A DNA stretch of 64,000 nt from DASXHY01 sp036272195 (GCA_036272195.1 DATAZE010000035.1:1-64000), one strand, 5' to 3'. Shown: positions 1 through 8,823, numbered from the stretch's first letter. Made by a program: numbers and translations. The notes: generated from the letters alone by a model not told the origin.

Positions 1-132
1 TCGATGACTAAAATTGCCGGGCAGAACATCAACATCAACCTCATCTGGGGTATAGTGCTGCTGGTGTTCGGCGTGTTAATGGTATTCCTTGCGTTCCGCG
101 GTGGAAAGAAAACCGGACCTCCGCAATCTTAA
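1..132 (+). CDS. C-terminal end of a membrane protein (cut by window start) or 42-aa membrane peptide
   Basis: An open frame runs from base 1 to a TAA at 130-132. The readable part begins SMTKIAGQ and contains one strongly hydrophobic segment (about residues 15-34) followed by a short basic tail, GGKKTGPPQS. It could be the last transmembrane helix of a longer transporter; a sodium/solute symporter before an aldose 1-epimerase would fit, but that is inference from the neighbour. It could also be a complete 42-residue protein starting at the ATG at 4. The window edge prevents a decision. Confidence 0.55.
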   Translation, partial: SMTKIAGQNININLIWGIVLLVFGVLMVFLAFRGGKKTGPPQS

Positions 133-150
133 ACTGCAATGATGTATTGA

Positions 151-303
151 AACCGCAGATAAACGCAGATGGACGCAGATTCGAATTCACTCGGAAGCAT
201 TTTCCCAGGTCGGATTACGCATGTAATTCGACCTGATTTTTGCCTTTCGCGGTTCCGGATTTTCGCCATCGGCATCTGCGTTTATCGGCGTTCATCTGCG
301 GTT
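151..303. repeat. Inverted repeat, 'CGCAGATAAACGCAGATG' family
   Basis: Arms at 151-180 and 274-303 are near-complementary and each holds three copies of a CGCAGAT-type word. They enclose about 90 bp. The element fills most of the gap before the epimerase gene and has the layout of the interspersed palindromic elements seen elsewhere in this window. Confidence 0.8.
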
Positions 304-326
304 AAATTGGATAATTAAGGCTTAGA

Positions 327-1370
327 ATGTCAGCAAAAATCGCCAAATCGAAGTTCGGGAATTTGCACGACGGTTCGCCCGTGGAGCAATTCACGCTGTC
401 TGCCGGGGATCTCACGTGCAAAATTATCAATTACGGAGGCATCATTACCGAGCTTCATGCGCCGGATAAAAAGGGCAAGCCCGGCGACGTCGTTCTCGGT
501 TTCGACAATCTCGAACAATATCTTGGGAGCCATCCTTATTTTGGTACGATTGTGGGGCGTTACGCCAATCGCATCGGGAAGGGGAAATTCACGCTGGACG
601 GAAAAACGTATTCGTTGGCGATCAACAATGGGCCAAATTCCTTGCACGGCGGGTTGAAAGGTTTTGACAAGGTCCCATGGAAAGCCGCGCCAGTGGAGTC
701 GAAAGACGGCGTGGCGTTGAAGCTGACTTACACCAGCCCGGATGGGCAGGAAAATTATCCCGGCACATTGCGCGTCACGGTCATATACACTTTGACGAAC
801 CAGAACGAGGTGCGGATTGATTACGAGGCCGAGACGGACAAGGCCACGCCGATAAACTTGACGAACCATAGTTATTTCAACCTGGCCGGCAGCGGCGACG
901 TCTTTGGGCACGAGTTGATGGTGAACTCGCAAAGTTTTACGCCAACCGATGACACGCTGATACCGACCGGTGAAATAAAATCCGTCAAGGACACGTCGCT
1001 GGATTTCACTGAGTCGAAGAGCATCGGACGGGACATCGGCAAGCTGCTGGACCAGCCGCATCGCGGCTACGACCACAATTTCGTTTTGGACAATGGCGGA
1101 AAACTGGAGTTGGCGGCGCGGGTGTTCGAGCCAAAGTCCGGACGGGTGATGGAAGTCTTGACCGACCAACCTGGTGTGCAGCTTTACACTGCGAATTTTT
1201 TGGAAGACACGCGCGGCAAGGGCGGCAGTGTCTATGGAAGAAACGGCGGCTTCTGCCTGGAGACACAGCATTATCCGGATTCAGTGAATCATCCCAATTT
1301 TCCTTCGGCCATTCTTCGGCCGGGCGAGAAGTATCGGACCACGACGATTTATCGGTTCTCGGTTGGGTGA
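327..1370 (+). CDS. galM: Aldose 1-epimerase (mutarotase)
   Basis: This 347-residue protein matches the GalM family along its length. It interconverts the alpha and beta anomers of aldohexoses, chiefly galactose and glucose, and normally acts in the cytosol; no signal peptide is visible. Family hallmarks are present: NSLHGG with His107, NLTNHSYFNLAG with the catalytic acid His181, GYDHNF near 250, and the catalytic base Glu312 in GFCLETQHYPDS. The C-terminus has the usual ILRPGEKY...TIYRF ending. The ATG at 327 lies just after a palindromic repeat. The truncated membrane protein upstream may be a sugar transporter, which would make this a sugar-uptake pair (inference). Confidence 0.95.
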   Translation: MSAKIAKSKFGNLHDGSPVEQFTLSAGDLTCKIINYGGIITELHAPDKKGKPGDVVLGFDNLEQYLGSHPYFGTIVGRYANRIGKGKFTLDGKTYSLAINNGPNSLHGGLKGFDKVPWKAAPVESKDGVALKLTYTSPDGQENYPGTLRVTVIYTLTNQNEVRIDYEAETDKATPINLTNHSYFNLAGSGDVFGHELMVNSQSFTPTDDTLIPTGEIKSVKDTSLDFTESKSIGRDIGKLLDQPHRGYDHNFVLDNGGKLELAARVFEPKSGRVMEVLTDQPGVQLYTANFLEDTRGKGGSVYGRNGGFCLETQHYPDSVNHPNFPSAILRPGEKYRTTTIYRFSVG

Positions 1371-1394
1371 AGTTAGGGCTCGACGGAGTCTCGC

Positions 1395-1416
1395 CCCACC
1401 GAAAGTGGGTTTTTCC
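1395..1416 (+). terminator. Weak intrinsic terminator after galM
   Basis: A five-base stem, CCCAC/GTGGG, with a CGAAA loop at 1395-1409 is followed by TTTTTCCC. The stem is short, so the call is tentative. Confidence 0.35.
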
Positions 1417-1498
1417 CTCCGGGTTTTCGCCGTTTTGCCTTATTTTGCGGGTTTTTCCGTCGTTTAGACAGGGCTAGCGGGCTGGGGTAGATTGGGGC

Positions 1499-2662
1499 AT
1501 GGTTTCGGCCGTCGAACATCTTAAAAAAACCGTGGAGCGCAAGACCGCATCGCCACCCGCCAAGGCCCGTGGATATAAAGGTGAGGTGGTCTATATCTAC
1601 GCTTTTGACGTGGCTTACGAGATGGTTCGGCAGCCGGTGCGCGAACTTCTCGGCCAGCCCGTTGCGCAATTTGTCGTGGACGCGAGCAAGCGCAGTCCGC
1701 GCCATTTATTTTTCTATCGTCCGCAAATGGTTCGCTTGCCGCCACTCGAGCGCATTGGGCCGGGCGGCCCGTTGCGCATCGAACGGGTGGTTAAACTGCT
1801 GCCGGTAGGTGCGATCAGCATCACGATTCGTGTGCCGTTCGAAGTTGAACGCATCGAGGACCTCGTCGGCTACCATGATTTGCAATTCACCAACGGCTCG
1901 CTGCACGAGGAAGTGCGCCGGCTGGCGGAGGAAGTCCGGAATGAATTGAAGCCCTATTACATCCGGCCGGTGCCGCAGCTCGCGGAGGAGGAAGCCTACA
2001 CAGTTTTTTGCATCGAATCGCCGTTGATATCCGACGATGGAGCGGCGTTGAACGCGGAACAATGGTGGCGCGCGAATCGCCGGGCCGTTGCCTCGCTGCT
2101 CACCCAGGAGCCGGACATCGACCATCTTTCCAAGCAGGAGGCCGATGAATCGACTGGCCGTTACCTGAGCTATTACGAACATGATCTGGTGGTGGTGGAT
2201 TGGGACGCGGCGATCATTATTGATCAGCGGCAGAATTTTGATGAGACACTCTACGTGATGGAACTGGCGAACCTGCAACTCGCGGAACTCGAGGCGTATG
2301 ACCGCATCCTGGACAGCGCATTGGAACGTTCGTATCGCGATTTGACGTCACGTGGGGCGCGCGGTGGCGCGAACAAGTTACGCGAATTGCGTGAACTGCG
2401 CATTGACCTGGCGCGGTTCAGCGATGAGCTTTCGAACATCACGAAATTTTTCGGCGATTGGCACCTGGCGCGCATTTACGAAAATATCTCCGCGCGTTTT
2501 CATCTCACTGACTGGCATCGGACGCTGGACGGAAAATTAAAAACGCTGGACGATTTGTATCAATTGCTGAGTCACGACCGGACAAACCGGTGGATGTTGA
2601 TTTTGGAGATTACGATTGTCCTGTTGTTTGTGATCGATCTGGTGATTTTGTTTGTGAAATGA
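1499..2662 (+). CDS. RMD1/DUF155-like protein with C-terminal membrane anchor
   Basis: The 387-residue protein has no signal peptide and ends in a hydrophobic helix (about 365-386, LILEITIVLLFVIDLVILFV). Several features recall the RMD1/DUF155 family: the segment DLVVVDWDAAIIID followed by a helical region with FDETLYVMELANLQLAELEAYD, a long helical domain ending in an N-x-x-K/F-F-GDW-like stretch (NITKFFGDWHLARIYENISARF), a conserved W in DWH, and a terminal membrane anchor after an arginine. Yeast members are mitochondrial; bacterial members have no firm function. No operon partner is evident: the gene lies between a terminator-like hairpin and a repeat element. The assignment rests on recalled motif layout. 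Confidence 0.65.
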   Translation: MVSAVEHLKKTVERKTASPPAKARGYKGEVVYIYAFDVAYEMVRQPVRELLGQPVAQFVVDASKRSPRHLFFYRPQMVRLPPLERIGPGGPLRIERVVKLLPVGAISITIRVPFEVERIEDLVGYHDLQFTNGSLHEEVRRLAEEVRNELKPYYIRPVPQLAEEEAYTVFCIESPLISDDGAALNAEQWWRANRRAVASLLTQEPDIDHLSKQEADESTGRYLSYYEHDLVVVDWDAAIIIDQRQNFDETLYVMELANLQLAELEAYDRILDSALERSYRDLTSRGARGGANKLRELRELRIDLARFSDELSNITKFFGDWHLARIYENISARFHLTDWHRTLDGKLKTLDDLYQLLSHDRTNRWMLILEITIVLLFVIDLVILFVK

Positions 2663-2720
2663 TTTGGTGGTCGGGCGGATTCATTTTGGGGTATTCGTGG
2701 ATGAATCGCTTCTGAAATTT

Positions 2721-2811
2721 CTGTCGCCCCTTACGGGGCTTTGCCGCATTAGTCACTTCGCCCACCGTTGAAACGGCGGGCTATTATCTTTCGTCCTAGC
2801 GGACTTTCGCA
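2721..2811. repeat. Triple-hairpin repeat element, copy 1
   Basis: Three small stems follow one another: GCCCC/GGGGC, CCCACCG/CGGCGGG, and a degenerate third stem around TCCTAGCGGA. The linker CTATTATCTTTCG sits between stems two and three. The same order and linker recur at 10496-10586, 17781-17873 and 21456-21542, and a variant is at 9628-9731. Confidence 0.85.
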
Positions 2812-2926
2812 GATGGACACGCATCCTTCTCAATCAAACGTCACTGTCATTTTCGCGTTGAAGCCAGGCGTTGGTTTAGATGAATATGGGGTCGCGGAAG
2901 CCCCCCGCTAAACCAATCCACATCCT

Positions 2927-4171
2927 ATGACCAAATCTATTCCTCTCATTGCCGGCATCGTGGCGGCTGGTGTTCTGGCTATTCCGCATTTCGCGACGGC
3001 GCAAACGGCGTCAGCGAAAACGTTCGACGTTACGGTGGTGAAGCCGGTTAACGGAAGTATCGTCATCGATCCACCGGTCCCGGCGGATGGGAAAGTGGCG
3101 GCGGGAACGGTACTGAATGTGACTGTGACGCCCGCGGAAGGTTACGCTTTGGATAGTGGCTATTACACAATGAAGGGGCCGTGGTTTCCGGCCTACTTTG
3201 AATCTCCCACGCCGAAGTTCCAAGTGGTGGTCGACCAGGACAGACAGGTAGGCGGATCGTTCATCGAGAAAAAGGCTTTGGAAGGATTCAAGGTGACGCA
3301 GGATGTTGTTTACGCTCAGCCGGGCGTGAAGAAATTGAAGTATGACGTGTATTCGCCTGTGGGCGCGAAAAATTTGCCGTGCATTGTGATCATTCATGGC
3401 GGCGGATGGACGTTCAATACTGAGGACATCATGCGCGGACTGGCGCGGGAACTGGTGCGCGGCGGAAAATATGTTGTGTGCAGCATCGATTATCGGTGGA
3501 TCGGCACGCGAGACGGCGACAAAGTCCCGAACACCATGGCAGACATCATTGGGGATGTGTATGGCGCGATCGCGCATATCCAGGAGCACGCCCATGAATA
3601 TGGCGCGGACCCGTCGCGCATTGCGGTGACTGGTGATAGCGCCGGTGGGCATTTGTCCGCGGCGGCCATTGACATGCCCGGCCAGATTGGTGCCGGCGGT
3701 TTCGGAGACAAGGAAGGGGTTTATCAATTTAAACCGACTTACCTGCCGGCGGGAAAATCAATCGAGCGGGTGCGGCAGGAAATAACGGAAGCCATTAAGG
3801 TTTCGGCGCCGAGTTATGGCGTGTTTTCAGATCGTACGCTCGCGCATGTGCTGGGGACAAATGCTTCGCCAGCAGCGGTCCGGGCGGTGGCGCCGCAGGA
3901 TAACATTCCGAATATTAAAGATCGGGCGGTGCCGCAATTTTTATTGCGTGGAAGCGAGGACCCTTTGATCAGGGACGAGGAAGTGCGGGGATACGCGGAC
4001 GCGTTGAAAGCAGCGGGGCAGAAGGCGGAATACGTGCAGGTGGAAGGAGCGAGCCACGCGTTTTTTGATTGGAAACCCGACGCAGAAACGAAGGCCACCT
4101 TTGCCAAATACGGTGTGCCCTACGCGGCGAAGATGGAAGCATTCTTCGACGCTGTGTTTTATCCGAAATGA
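2927..4171 (+). CDS. Exported alpha/beta hydrolase (carboxylesterase-like)
   Basis: The 414-residue protein begins with a signal peptide (about 1-26, cleavage after HFATAQ). A domain of about 75 residues follows, with NGSIVIDPPVPADGKVAAGTVLNV and TPAEGYAL, similar to small bacterial surface repeat modules. The rest (about 130-414) is an esterase/lipase of the BD-FAE or hormone-sensitive-lipase type. It has the oxyanion motif HGGGW, nucleophile Ser238 in GDSAGG, acid Asp345 in GSEDPL and His377 in GASHAF. It probably hydrolyses esters outside the cytoplasm, for example on plant polysaccharides; the substrate cannot be read. It appears monocistronic. Confidence 0.85.
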   Translation: MTKSIPLIAGIVAAGVLAIPHFATAQTASAKTFDVTVVKPVNGSIVIDPPVPADGKVAAGTVLNVTVTPAEGYALDSGYYTMKGPWFPAYFESPTPKFQVVVDQDRQVGGSFIEKKALEGFKVTQDVVYAQPGVKKLKYDVYSPVGAKNLPCIVIIHGGGWTFNTEDIMRGLARELVRGGKYVVCSIDYRWIGTRDGDKVPNTMADIIGDVYGAIAHIQEHAHEYGADPSRIAVTGDSAGGHLSAAAIDMPGQIGAGGFGDKEGVYQFKPTYLPAGKSIERVRQEITEAIKVSAPSYGVFSDRTLAHVLGTNASPAAVRAVAPQDNIPNIKDRAVPQFLLRGSEDPLIRDEEVRGYADALKAAGQKAEYVQVEGASHAFFDWKPDAETKATFAKYGVPYAAKMEAFFDAVFYPK

Positions 4172-4258
4172 CGGTGTCCTGAGGGGGCGAGGGAACCTCT
4201 CCTAATTGCCTGCCAGTGAGTTCGGTTTCACACAAACCGAGATTCTTAAAAATTACGC

Positions 4259-4308
4259 TTGATGTTTATAGATTACCGATGTAATCTTTAATGATTACAA
4301 CTGTAAGC
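4259..4308 (+). promoter_or_regulatory. Promoter with two BlaI-type operators
   Basis: A perfect dyad AGATTAC-CGAT-GTAATCT covers 4270-4287. A second, near-perfect dyad GATTAC-AACT-GTAAGC covers 4293-4308 and contains the TACA...TGTA core typical of BlaI/MecI operators. The centres are 22 bp apart, about two helical turns. A possible -35 TTGATG (4259-4264) and -10 TAATCT (4282-4287, spacing 17) would place the first dyad over the -10. This predicts autorepression by the downstream regulator. Confidence 0.7.
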
Positions 4309-4318
4309 GTAAAGGGCA

Positions 4319-4693
4319 ATGAAACGAATACCACGAATCTCGGAGACTGAATGGGAAGTGATGAAGGCGATCTGGACGGAGGCGCCGTGTTCAGCCGGAC
4401 AAATTATCAGGGTGCTGACCCGTCGTGATTCCAGTTGGCATCCCAAAACCGTAAAGGCGTTCCTGAGCCGGTTGGTGAGAAAAAAGGCGTTGGGTTTCAG
4501 CAAGGAAGGGCGCGCGTATCTTTACCGGCCTTTGGTAAGCGAGAAAGATTGCGTTGATTTTGTGAGCGAATCGTTCCTGGAGCGAGTATTCGGCGGTTCG
4601 TTGAAGCCGATGCTGGCGCATTTCGTTGAACGCAAAAAGCTCTCCGAGGAAGAAATTCGCGAGTTGCGGCTTTTGCTCGAAAACGAGGAATAG
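4319..4693 (+). CDS. BlaI/MecI/CopY-family repressor
   Basis: The 124-residue protein is a winged-helix repressor of the BlaI family. The N-terminal half has ISETEWEVMKAIW, then the recognition region GQIIRVLTRRDSSWHPKTVKAFLSRLVRKKALGF and the wing GRAYLYRPLV. The C-terminal third would form the dimerisation helices (VDFVSESFLERVFGGS). In this family the repressor is cleaved or inactivated after its M56 partner senses a signal. That partner follows 24 bp downstream, and two matching operators lie directly upstream, so the locus is a self-contained sensory operon. The signal need not be a beta-lactam; no beta-lactamase gene is seen in the window. Confidence 0.92.
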   Translation: MKRIPRISETEWEVMKAIWTEAPCSAGQIIRVLTRRDSSWHPKTVKAFLSRLVRKKALGFSKEGRAYLYRPLVSEKDCVDFVSESFLERVFGGSLKPMLAHFVERKKLSEEEIRELRLLLENEE

Positions 4694-4717
4694 AAAACGA
4701 CCCCTACAAAGGCGCCC

Positions 4718-6472
4718 ATGCATAAACTCATCGGACTCCATCTCTCGCCGCTTTTGAAGGCTTCCTGGCAGAGCGCCGTCCTCATCCTGTTGATACTGGC
4801 AGTCCAGTGGATATTTGCGCTGCGGCTTAATCCTCGGTGGCGTTACGGGCTTTGGATGTTGGTCGTTATTCGATTGGCTCTGCCATGGACTGTTCCTTCC
4901 CCCGTGAGTTTGTTTAACGTCCTGAGCTTTCGCGAATTTGTCACGTCGTTGGCTGGTGGGCAGTCCAATTCCGGCGCTTCCGGCGGGGCGTGGTCGCAGC
5001 CTGCCAACGTTGTGTCGACCGACCAACCCAATGACGTGGCAGCAATCCATCATGGGCGGTGGTCGCGATTAGGCGGTGGCGCTTCCTGGCTGTTATGGGT
5101 CTGGTTGACGGGTGTTTTGGGGCTCGCACTGGTGCCTCTAATAACGCATTGGCGGCTTTCGAAGAAAATTGGACGGCAACGTCCGTTGATTGATGCGGCA
5201 GTGATGAATGTATTGGAGGATTGCAAGCAACAGATGGGTGTGCGCGTGCCGGTGATGCTTATTGAAACCATCGCGGTGGATAGTCCGACACTGTTTGGCT
5301 TTGTGCGGCCGCGCCTGCTGTTGCCTGCCGGACTGGCGCGCAGTTTTTCGCTGGAGGAGTTGCGATATGTGTTTCTCCACGAACTGGCTCACATCAAGCG
5401 GCACGATATTCCGGTGGGTTGGCTGATGACAGTGTTGCAGCTTTTACATTGGTTCAATCCGTTCGTATGGCTGGCATCTTACCGGATGCGAGTGGACCGG
5501 GAGCTGGCCTGCGACGCGCTGGCGCTTTCGTACGGGCGGGAGGAGGAGCATCAACGGTACGGCCGGACGATCATCAAACTGTTGGAAGGTTTTGGCCGGC
5601 CGGCGTGGATGCCGGGCATGGCGGGAGCCGTGGGAAACAAAAAATGCATGAAAGAAAGGATTCGTATGATTGCGAAATTCAAGAAGACAAAACGTGGATT
5701 CGGGTTGGCGGCGGCGTTGTTTGCAGGAATCGGACTCATCACGCTCACGGACGCCCAGGCGGATACGTCGCAGCCTGGCAAGGACCTGATTGGAACCTGG
5801 GTCCTCGTGGGTGAACCGGGCAATATTGGTGCTGTTCCGGCGGCGGGTGGCCGGGTGAAGCTGATAACCGACCGGTCCTGGTCCGTGACGCAAACCGACC
5901 CGGAAAGTGAAAACACGATTTACCATCACGGCGGCACGTGGGCATTGCAAGGAAACGAATATAGCGAAACCGTGGATTACGCTGACGCCGTTACTAAAAA
6001 TCTCATTAAGAAAACTTTCAAATTCACCATCAAGATCGAAAATGATCAGCTCACGCTGACGGGTATTGGGAACCCGTGGAAAGAAGTGTGGAAGCGCGTA
6101 AAAACAGATTCGCTGAAGCCCCTTAAAACGGAGACGACCAGCTTGCAGGGAACCTGGCATGGAAAGGAACTCGGCTCGGGCTCCACAGGGACTGTTTCGC
6201 TTGTTGTTCGAGGATCAAACCTGGAATTTCGCGGGGCGAATACAAACGAATGGTACCACGCGACGTTTTCCATCTTTGACAGCGCCCCGAAACAGTTGGT
6301 GGCCAAAATCACGGACTGTGCGTCCAGCGATTACGTGGGGACGACAGCGTGCGCGATATTTCGGTTGCAAGATGGCACGCTGACGCTGACCGGGAATGAG
6401 CCTGGGTATCCAATTGCTCCGGGTAGTTTCGAAGCGCCCGGCACTCGCACGATGGTATTCAAACGGGATTAA
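4718..6472 (+). CDS. BlaR1/MecR1-like M56 membrane metallopeptidase with C-terminal sensor-like domains
   Basis: The 584-residue protein starts with N-terminal hydrophobic helices (about 20-38, 45-65, 115-140). The M56 zinc site HELAH is at 221-225, followed by further helices and RELACDALAL near 262, which supplies the third ligand region. Another membrane helix lies near 330-345. Instead of a penicillin-binding domain, the C-terminus carries two beta-rich modules: LIGTWVLVGEPG... (about 360-465) and LQGTWHGKELG... (about 475-584), which recall lipocalin-like and TIGR03067-type domains of Planctomycetes and Verrucomicrobia. It is coupled to the BlaI-like gene and probably inactivates that repressor on sensing an unknown ligand. 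Confidence 0.88.
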   Translation: MHKLIGLHLSPLLKASWQSAVLILLILAVQWIFALRLNPRWRYGLWMLVVIRLALPWTVPSPVSLFNVLSFREFVTSLAGGQSNSGASGGAWSQPANVVSTDQPNDVAAIHHGRWSRLGGGASWLLWVWLTGVLGLALVPLITHWRLSKKIGRQRPLIDAAVMNVLEDCKQQMGVRVPVMLIETIAVDSPTLFGFVRPRLLLPAGLARSFSLEELRYVFLHELAHIKRHDIPVGWLMTVLQLLHWFNPFVWLASYRMRVDRELACDALALSYGREEEHQRYGRTIIKLLEGFGRPAWMPGMAGAVGNKKCMKERIRMIAKFKKTKRGFGLAAALFAGIGLITLTDAQADTSQPGKDLIGTWVLVGEPGNIGAVPAAGGRVKLITDRSWSVTQTDPESENTIYHHGGTWALQGNEYSETVDYADAVTKNLIKKTFKFTIKIENDQLTLTGIGNPWKEVWKRVKTDSLKPLKTETTSLQGTWHGKELGSGSTGTVSLVVRGSNLEFRGANTNEWYHATFSIFDSAPKQLVAKITDCASSDYVGTTACAIFRLQDGTLTLTGNEPGYPIAPGSFEAPGTRTMVFKRD

Positions 6473-6498
6473 TTGAGCCGCGCGTAGCAATCAGGCGG

Positions 6499-7818
6499 CT
6501 ATCGCGCAGTCTGACCGGCGCCGGCGAGTTCGAGGACCAGGCCTTCGCGCGCGGCTTCGACCTGGAGCTTTCCGTTCTGGGCTTTTACAAGCTTGCGCGC
6601 ATGGTCGGTCATCGCGGAAATTTTCGCATCGTCGTGATCGGGGTCGTGATGGAAGAGGAATAATTTTTTCACCTCGGCCTTGAGCGCGAGCGACACGACG
6701 TCATCGATGCAGGCGTGGCCCCAGCCTTTGTGACGCTCATATTCTTCGCGATCGTATTGGGCATCCATGATGAGGATATCCACGCCGCGGAGGAACGCGA
6801 TAAGACGCCGATCCTGGCCCTGCGCGTATTCGAGCGAGGCTTTCTGATCGGCGCTGTTCGCGATGTAGTGCGGTTCGTTATCCGGAAAATAGGCGATGGA
6901 AGCTTCGCCGGTGAACAGGCGGTAGCCCACGCAGATGCCCGGGTGATTGGCGAAGCAGGTTTCGACGCGCACGCGGCCCACCGTGAATTTCATTTCTTTC
7001 AACTCCTCGATTTGCAGGTTCGCCGGCAATTCGCGGAGGGTGATGGGAAAAAACGGATTCTCCATCTGGTTGGAAAGCACGTTGCTGAGGCCGTTGCGCG
7101 CGCCTTCGTAGCCGAGAATCCGGACGCGATTCTGCGGCTGATAAACAGGTTGGAAAAACGGAAGGCCCTGGATGTGGTCCCAATGGGTGTGCGTGAGAAG
7201 GATGGTGATGTTCAGCGGCTGGTCTTTGAATTCCTCCGCTAAGTGGCGGCCCAGCAAACGCAGGCCGGTGCCGGCATCCAGGATAATCAACTCACCCTTG
7301 GCACGAATTTCCACGCACGAAGTGTTGCCGCCGTATTCCACAGTTCCCGGCCCGGGCGCGGGCGTCGAGCCGCGCACGCCCCAGAATTTCAATCGCGGCA
7401 CGCCAGAAATCCGGGTTGGAGTTTCCAGGGGTTTTTCGGGAGCGGGCGGAACTTCACTCACATCAAAGCGCGCGAGCGCGGCGACCAATCGATTGGCTTC
7501 GACGGGTTTCGGAAGAAAATCATCGGCGCCGGCCTCGATGGCTGCACGGCGGTCCGCCTCGAAATTCCGGCCGGAGGTGACCACGATGCCCATCTGCCGC
7601 AAGGCGGCGTCCGCGCGCAGTTCGCGGCAGACCTTGAAGCCGTTGACGCGAGGCATCAGCAGATCGCACAACACCACGCTGGGCCGATGCTGGCGCGCGA
7701 GTTCAATTCCCTCGTCGCCATTGCCTGCGTGCAGGACCTGCCAGCCGAATTGATTGAGTACTGCACCGAAGACTCTGCGGCAATCCGCATCGTCGTCGAT
7801 GATAAGGACGGTTTTCAT
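6499..7818 (-). CDS. Response-regulator receiver fused to a metallo-beta-lactamase-fold hydrolase
   Basis: The 439-residue protein has two parts. Residues 1-120 are a CheY-like receiver with acidic residues IIDDDAD, phospho-acceptor Asp52 (VVLCDLLMP), the TSG switch and Lys104 (FLPKP). After a proline-rich linker, residues 143-430 form an MBL-fold hydrolase that begins LKFWGVRGSTPAP...GGNTSCVEI and carries the metal motif HTHWDH (210-215), with further His/Asp ligands in ILIMDAQYD and LFLFHHDPDHDD. The core resembles RNase Z/phosphodiesterase-type MBL proteins with the GVRGS start. Phosphorylation may gate the hydrolase. No kinase is adjacent; a Sel1-repeat gene lies upstream on the same strand. 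Confidence 0.9.
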   Translation of the reverse strand: MKTVLIIDDDADCRRVFGAVLNQFGWQVLHAGNGDEGIELARQHRPSVVLCDLLMPRVNGFKVCRELRADAALRQMGIVVTSGRNFEADRRAAIEAGADDFLPKPVEANRLVAALARFDVSEVPPAPEKPLETPTRISGVPRLKFWGVRGSTPAPGPGTVEYGGNTSCVEIRAKGELIILDAGTGLRLLGRHLAEEFKDQPLNITILLTHTHWDHIQGLPFFQPVYQPQNRVRILGYEGARNGLSNVLSNQMENPFFPITLRELPANLQIEELKEMKFTVGRVRVETCFANHPGICVGYRLFTGEASIAYFPDNEPHYIANSADQKASLEYAQGQDRRLIAFLRGVDILIMDAQYDREEYERHKGWGHACIDDVVSLALKAEVKKLFLFHHDPDHDDAKISAMTDHARKLVKAQNGKLQVEAAREGLVLELAGAGQTAR

Positions 7819-7886
7819 GCCAGGTATTTACTGGTTCCTGTGCGCAGCGACCGATGATTGATTTCGCAAAATTCCGCTCGTCGCCA

Positions 7887-8597
7887 TTAACCGGGCAATT
7901 GCTCCGGGTCGGCGGCTTCCGCTTCGGCTTGCAGGGCGGACTCCGCTTCGAGCGTGGCGTAATGAACGCCGAGATTGTGTTGCGCGGTTTTGTCGCCCTG
8001 CCGGGCGGCGCGAATGAACCAGCGGACGGCATCGACGGTGCTCTGCGGCACGCCGCGGCCGGTCTGGTAACAAAGCCCGAGATTGCATTGCGCGGGGGCG
8101 ACTTCCTGCTCGGCCGCGAGGCGATACCATTTGACGGCTTCGGGATAATTTTGGGGGACGACGTGTCCCTGCTCGTAGAAAACGCCGAGATTAAATTGTG
8201 CCTGTGGTTCGCCTTGTTCGGCGGCGGAGTGATACCACTTGACGGCTTCGGCGTAATTTTGGGGAACGCCCTGGCCGGTTTCGTAAAGGACGCCGAGGTT
8301 AAATTGCGCGGCGGGATCGCCTTGCTCCGCGGCTTCGCGAAACCATTTGGCGGCCTGGCCGTATTCCTGGGGGACGCCAAGGCCGGCCTGATAACAGACG
8401 CCCAGATAGCATTGCGCGACGGGGTCGTTTTGATCGGCGGATTTTTTAAACCACTTGACGGCCTCGTTGTAGTCCTGCTGGAGGCCCTGGCCGTTCTGAT
8501 AGCAAACGCCGAGGTAACATTGCGCCTGCGGGTCGCCTTCGTCCGCGGCTTTGCGCATATCCTCGATGTTATTCCATGTGCGACGGCCTTTTTGCAT
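7887..8597 (-). CDS. Sel1-like (TPR-type) repeat protein
   Basis: The 236-residue protein is nearly all Sel1-like repeats of 36 residues. At least five units are clear, each with the pattern A-x-Q-C/F-x-LGV-x-Y-x-x-G-x-G-V-x-Q-x-x-x-x-A-V-K-W-[FY]-x-x-A-A-E-Q, followed by a divergent end (AARQGDKTAQHNLGVHYATLE). There is no signal peptide or membrane segment. Such proteins scaffold protein contacts in signalling. It is transcribed toward the receiver/MBL gene with a gap of 68 bp, so the two may be co-expressed and may interact (inference). Confidence 0.9.
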   Translation of the reverse strand: MQKGRRTWNNIEDMRKAADEGDPQAQCYLGVCYQNGQGLQQDYNEAVKWFKKSADQNDPVAQCYLGVCYQAGLGVPQEYGQAAKWFREAAEQGDPAAQFNLGVLYETGQGVPQNYAEAVKWYHSAAEQGEPQAQFNLGVFYEQGHVVPQNYPEAVKWYRLAAEQEVAPAQCNLGLCYQTGRGVPQSTVDAVRWFIRAARQGDKTAQHNLGVHYATLEAESALQAEAEAADPEQLPG

Positions 8598-8660
8598 GAG
8601 CTAAGGAAGCATAGAACGGGCCGGGGGAAATTCAAGCAGGGATTGGCGGGGATTCGTAAA

Positions 8661-8690
8661 GTTCCAAGTTCCGAATTCCAAGCTCCAGAG
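8661..8690. repeat. 'TTCCAAGCTCCAGAG' repeat, short copy
   Basis: The words GTTCCAAGTTCC and TTCCAAGCTCCAGAG occur here and again in a longer copy at 52324-52455. The gap 8598-8823 otherwise shows no gene. Confidence 0.6.
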
Positions 8691-8823
8691 GGGGGCCAAA
8701 GTACAGTCATTTTTTGGCCGCCCGGAGCGCACTTTGGCTTCCGCCATAGTGCGGAGTGAACTCTGCCGTGCGATTGGAAAGGAATGCAGCGAAGGAAGCC
8801 GTTTTCGACTAACGAGGAGTGGC

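Noticed and set aside
151..303. CRISPR array from the repeated CGCAGAT words, and likewise CGAGGA runs at 49442-49519
   Set aside because: The words are contiguous and palindromic without spacers of uniform length, and no cas gene is present.
330..1271. Long open frame on the minus strand opposite galM
   Set aside because: Mirror frame of a clear GalM gene with no family resemblance.
7703..8759. Long open frames on both strands over the Sel1-repeat gene
   Set aside because: Periodic GC-rich repeats keep other frames open; only the minus-strand frame shows Sel1 motifs.
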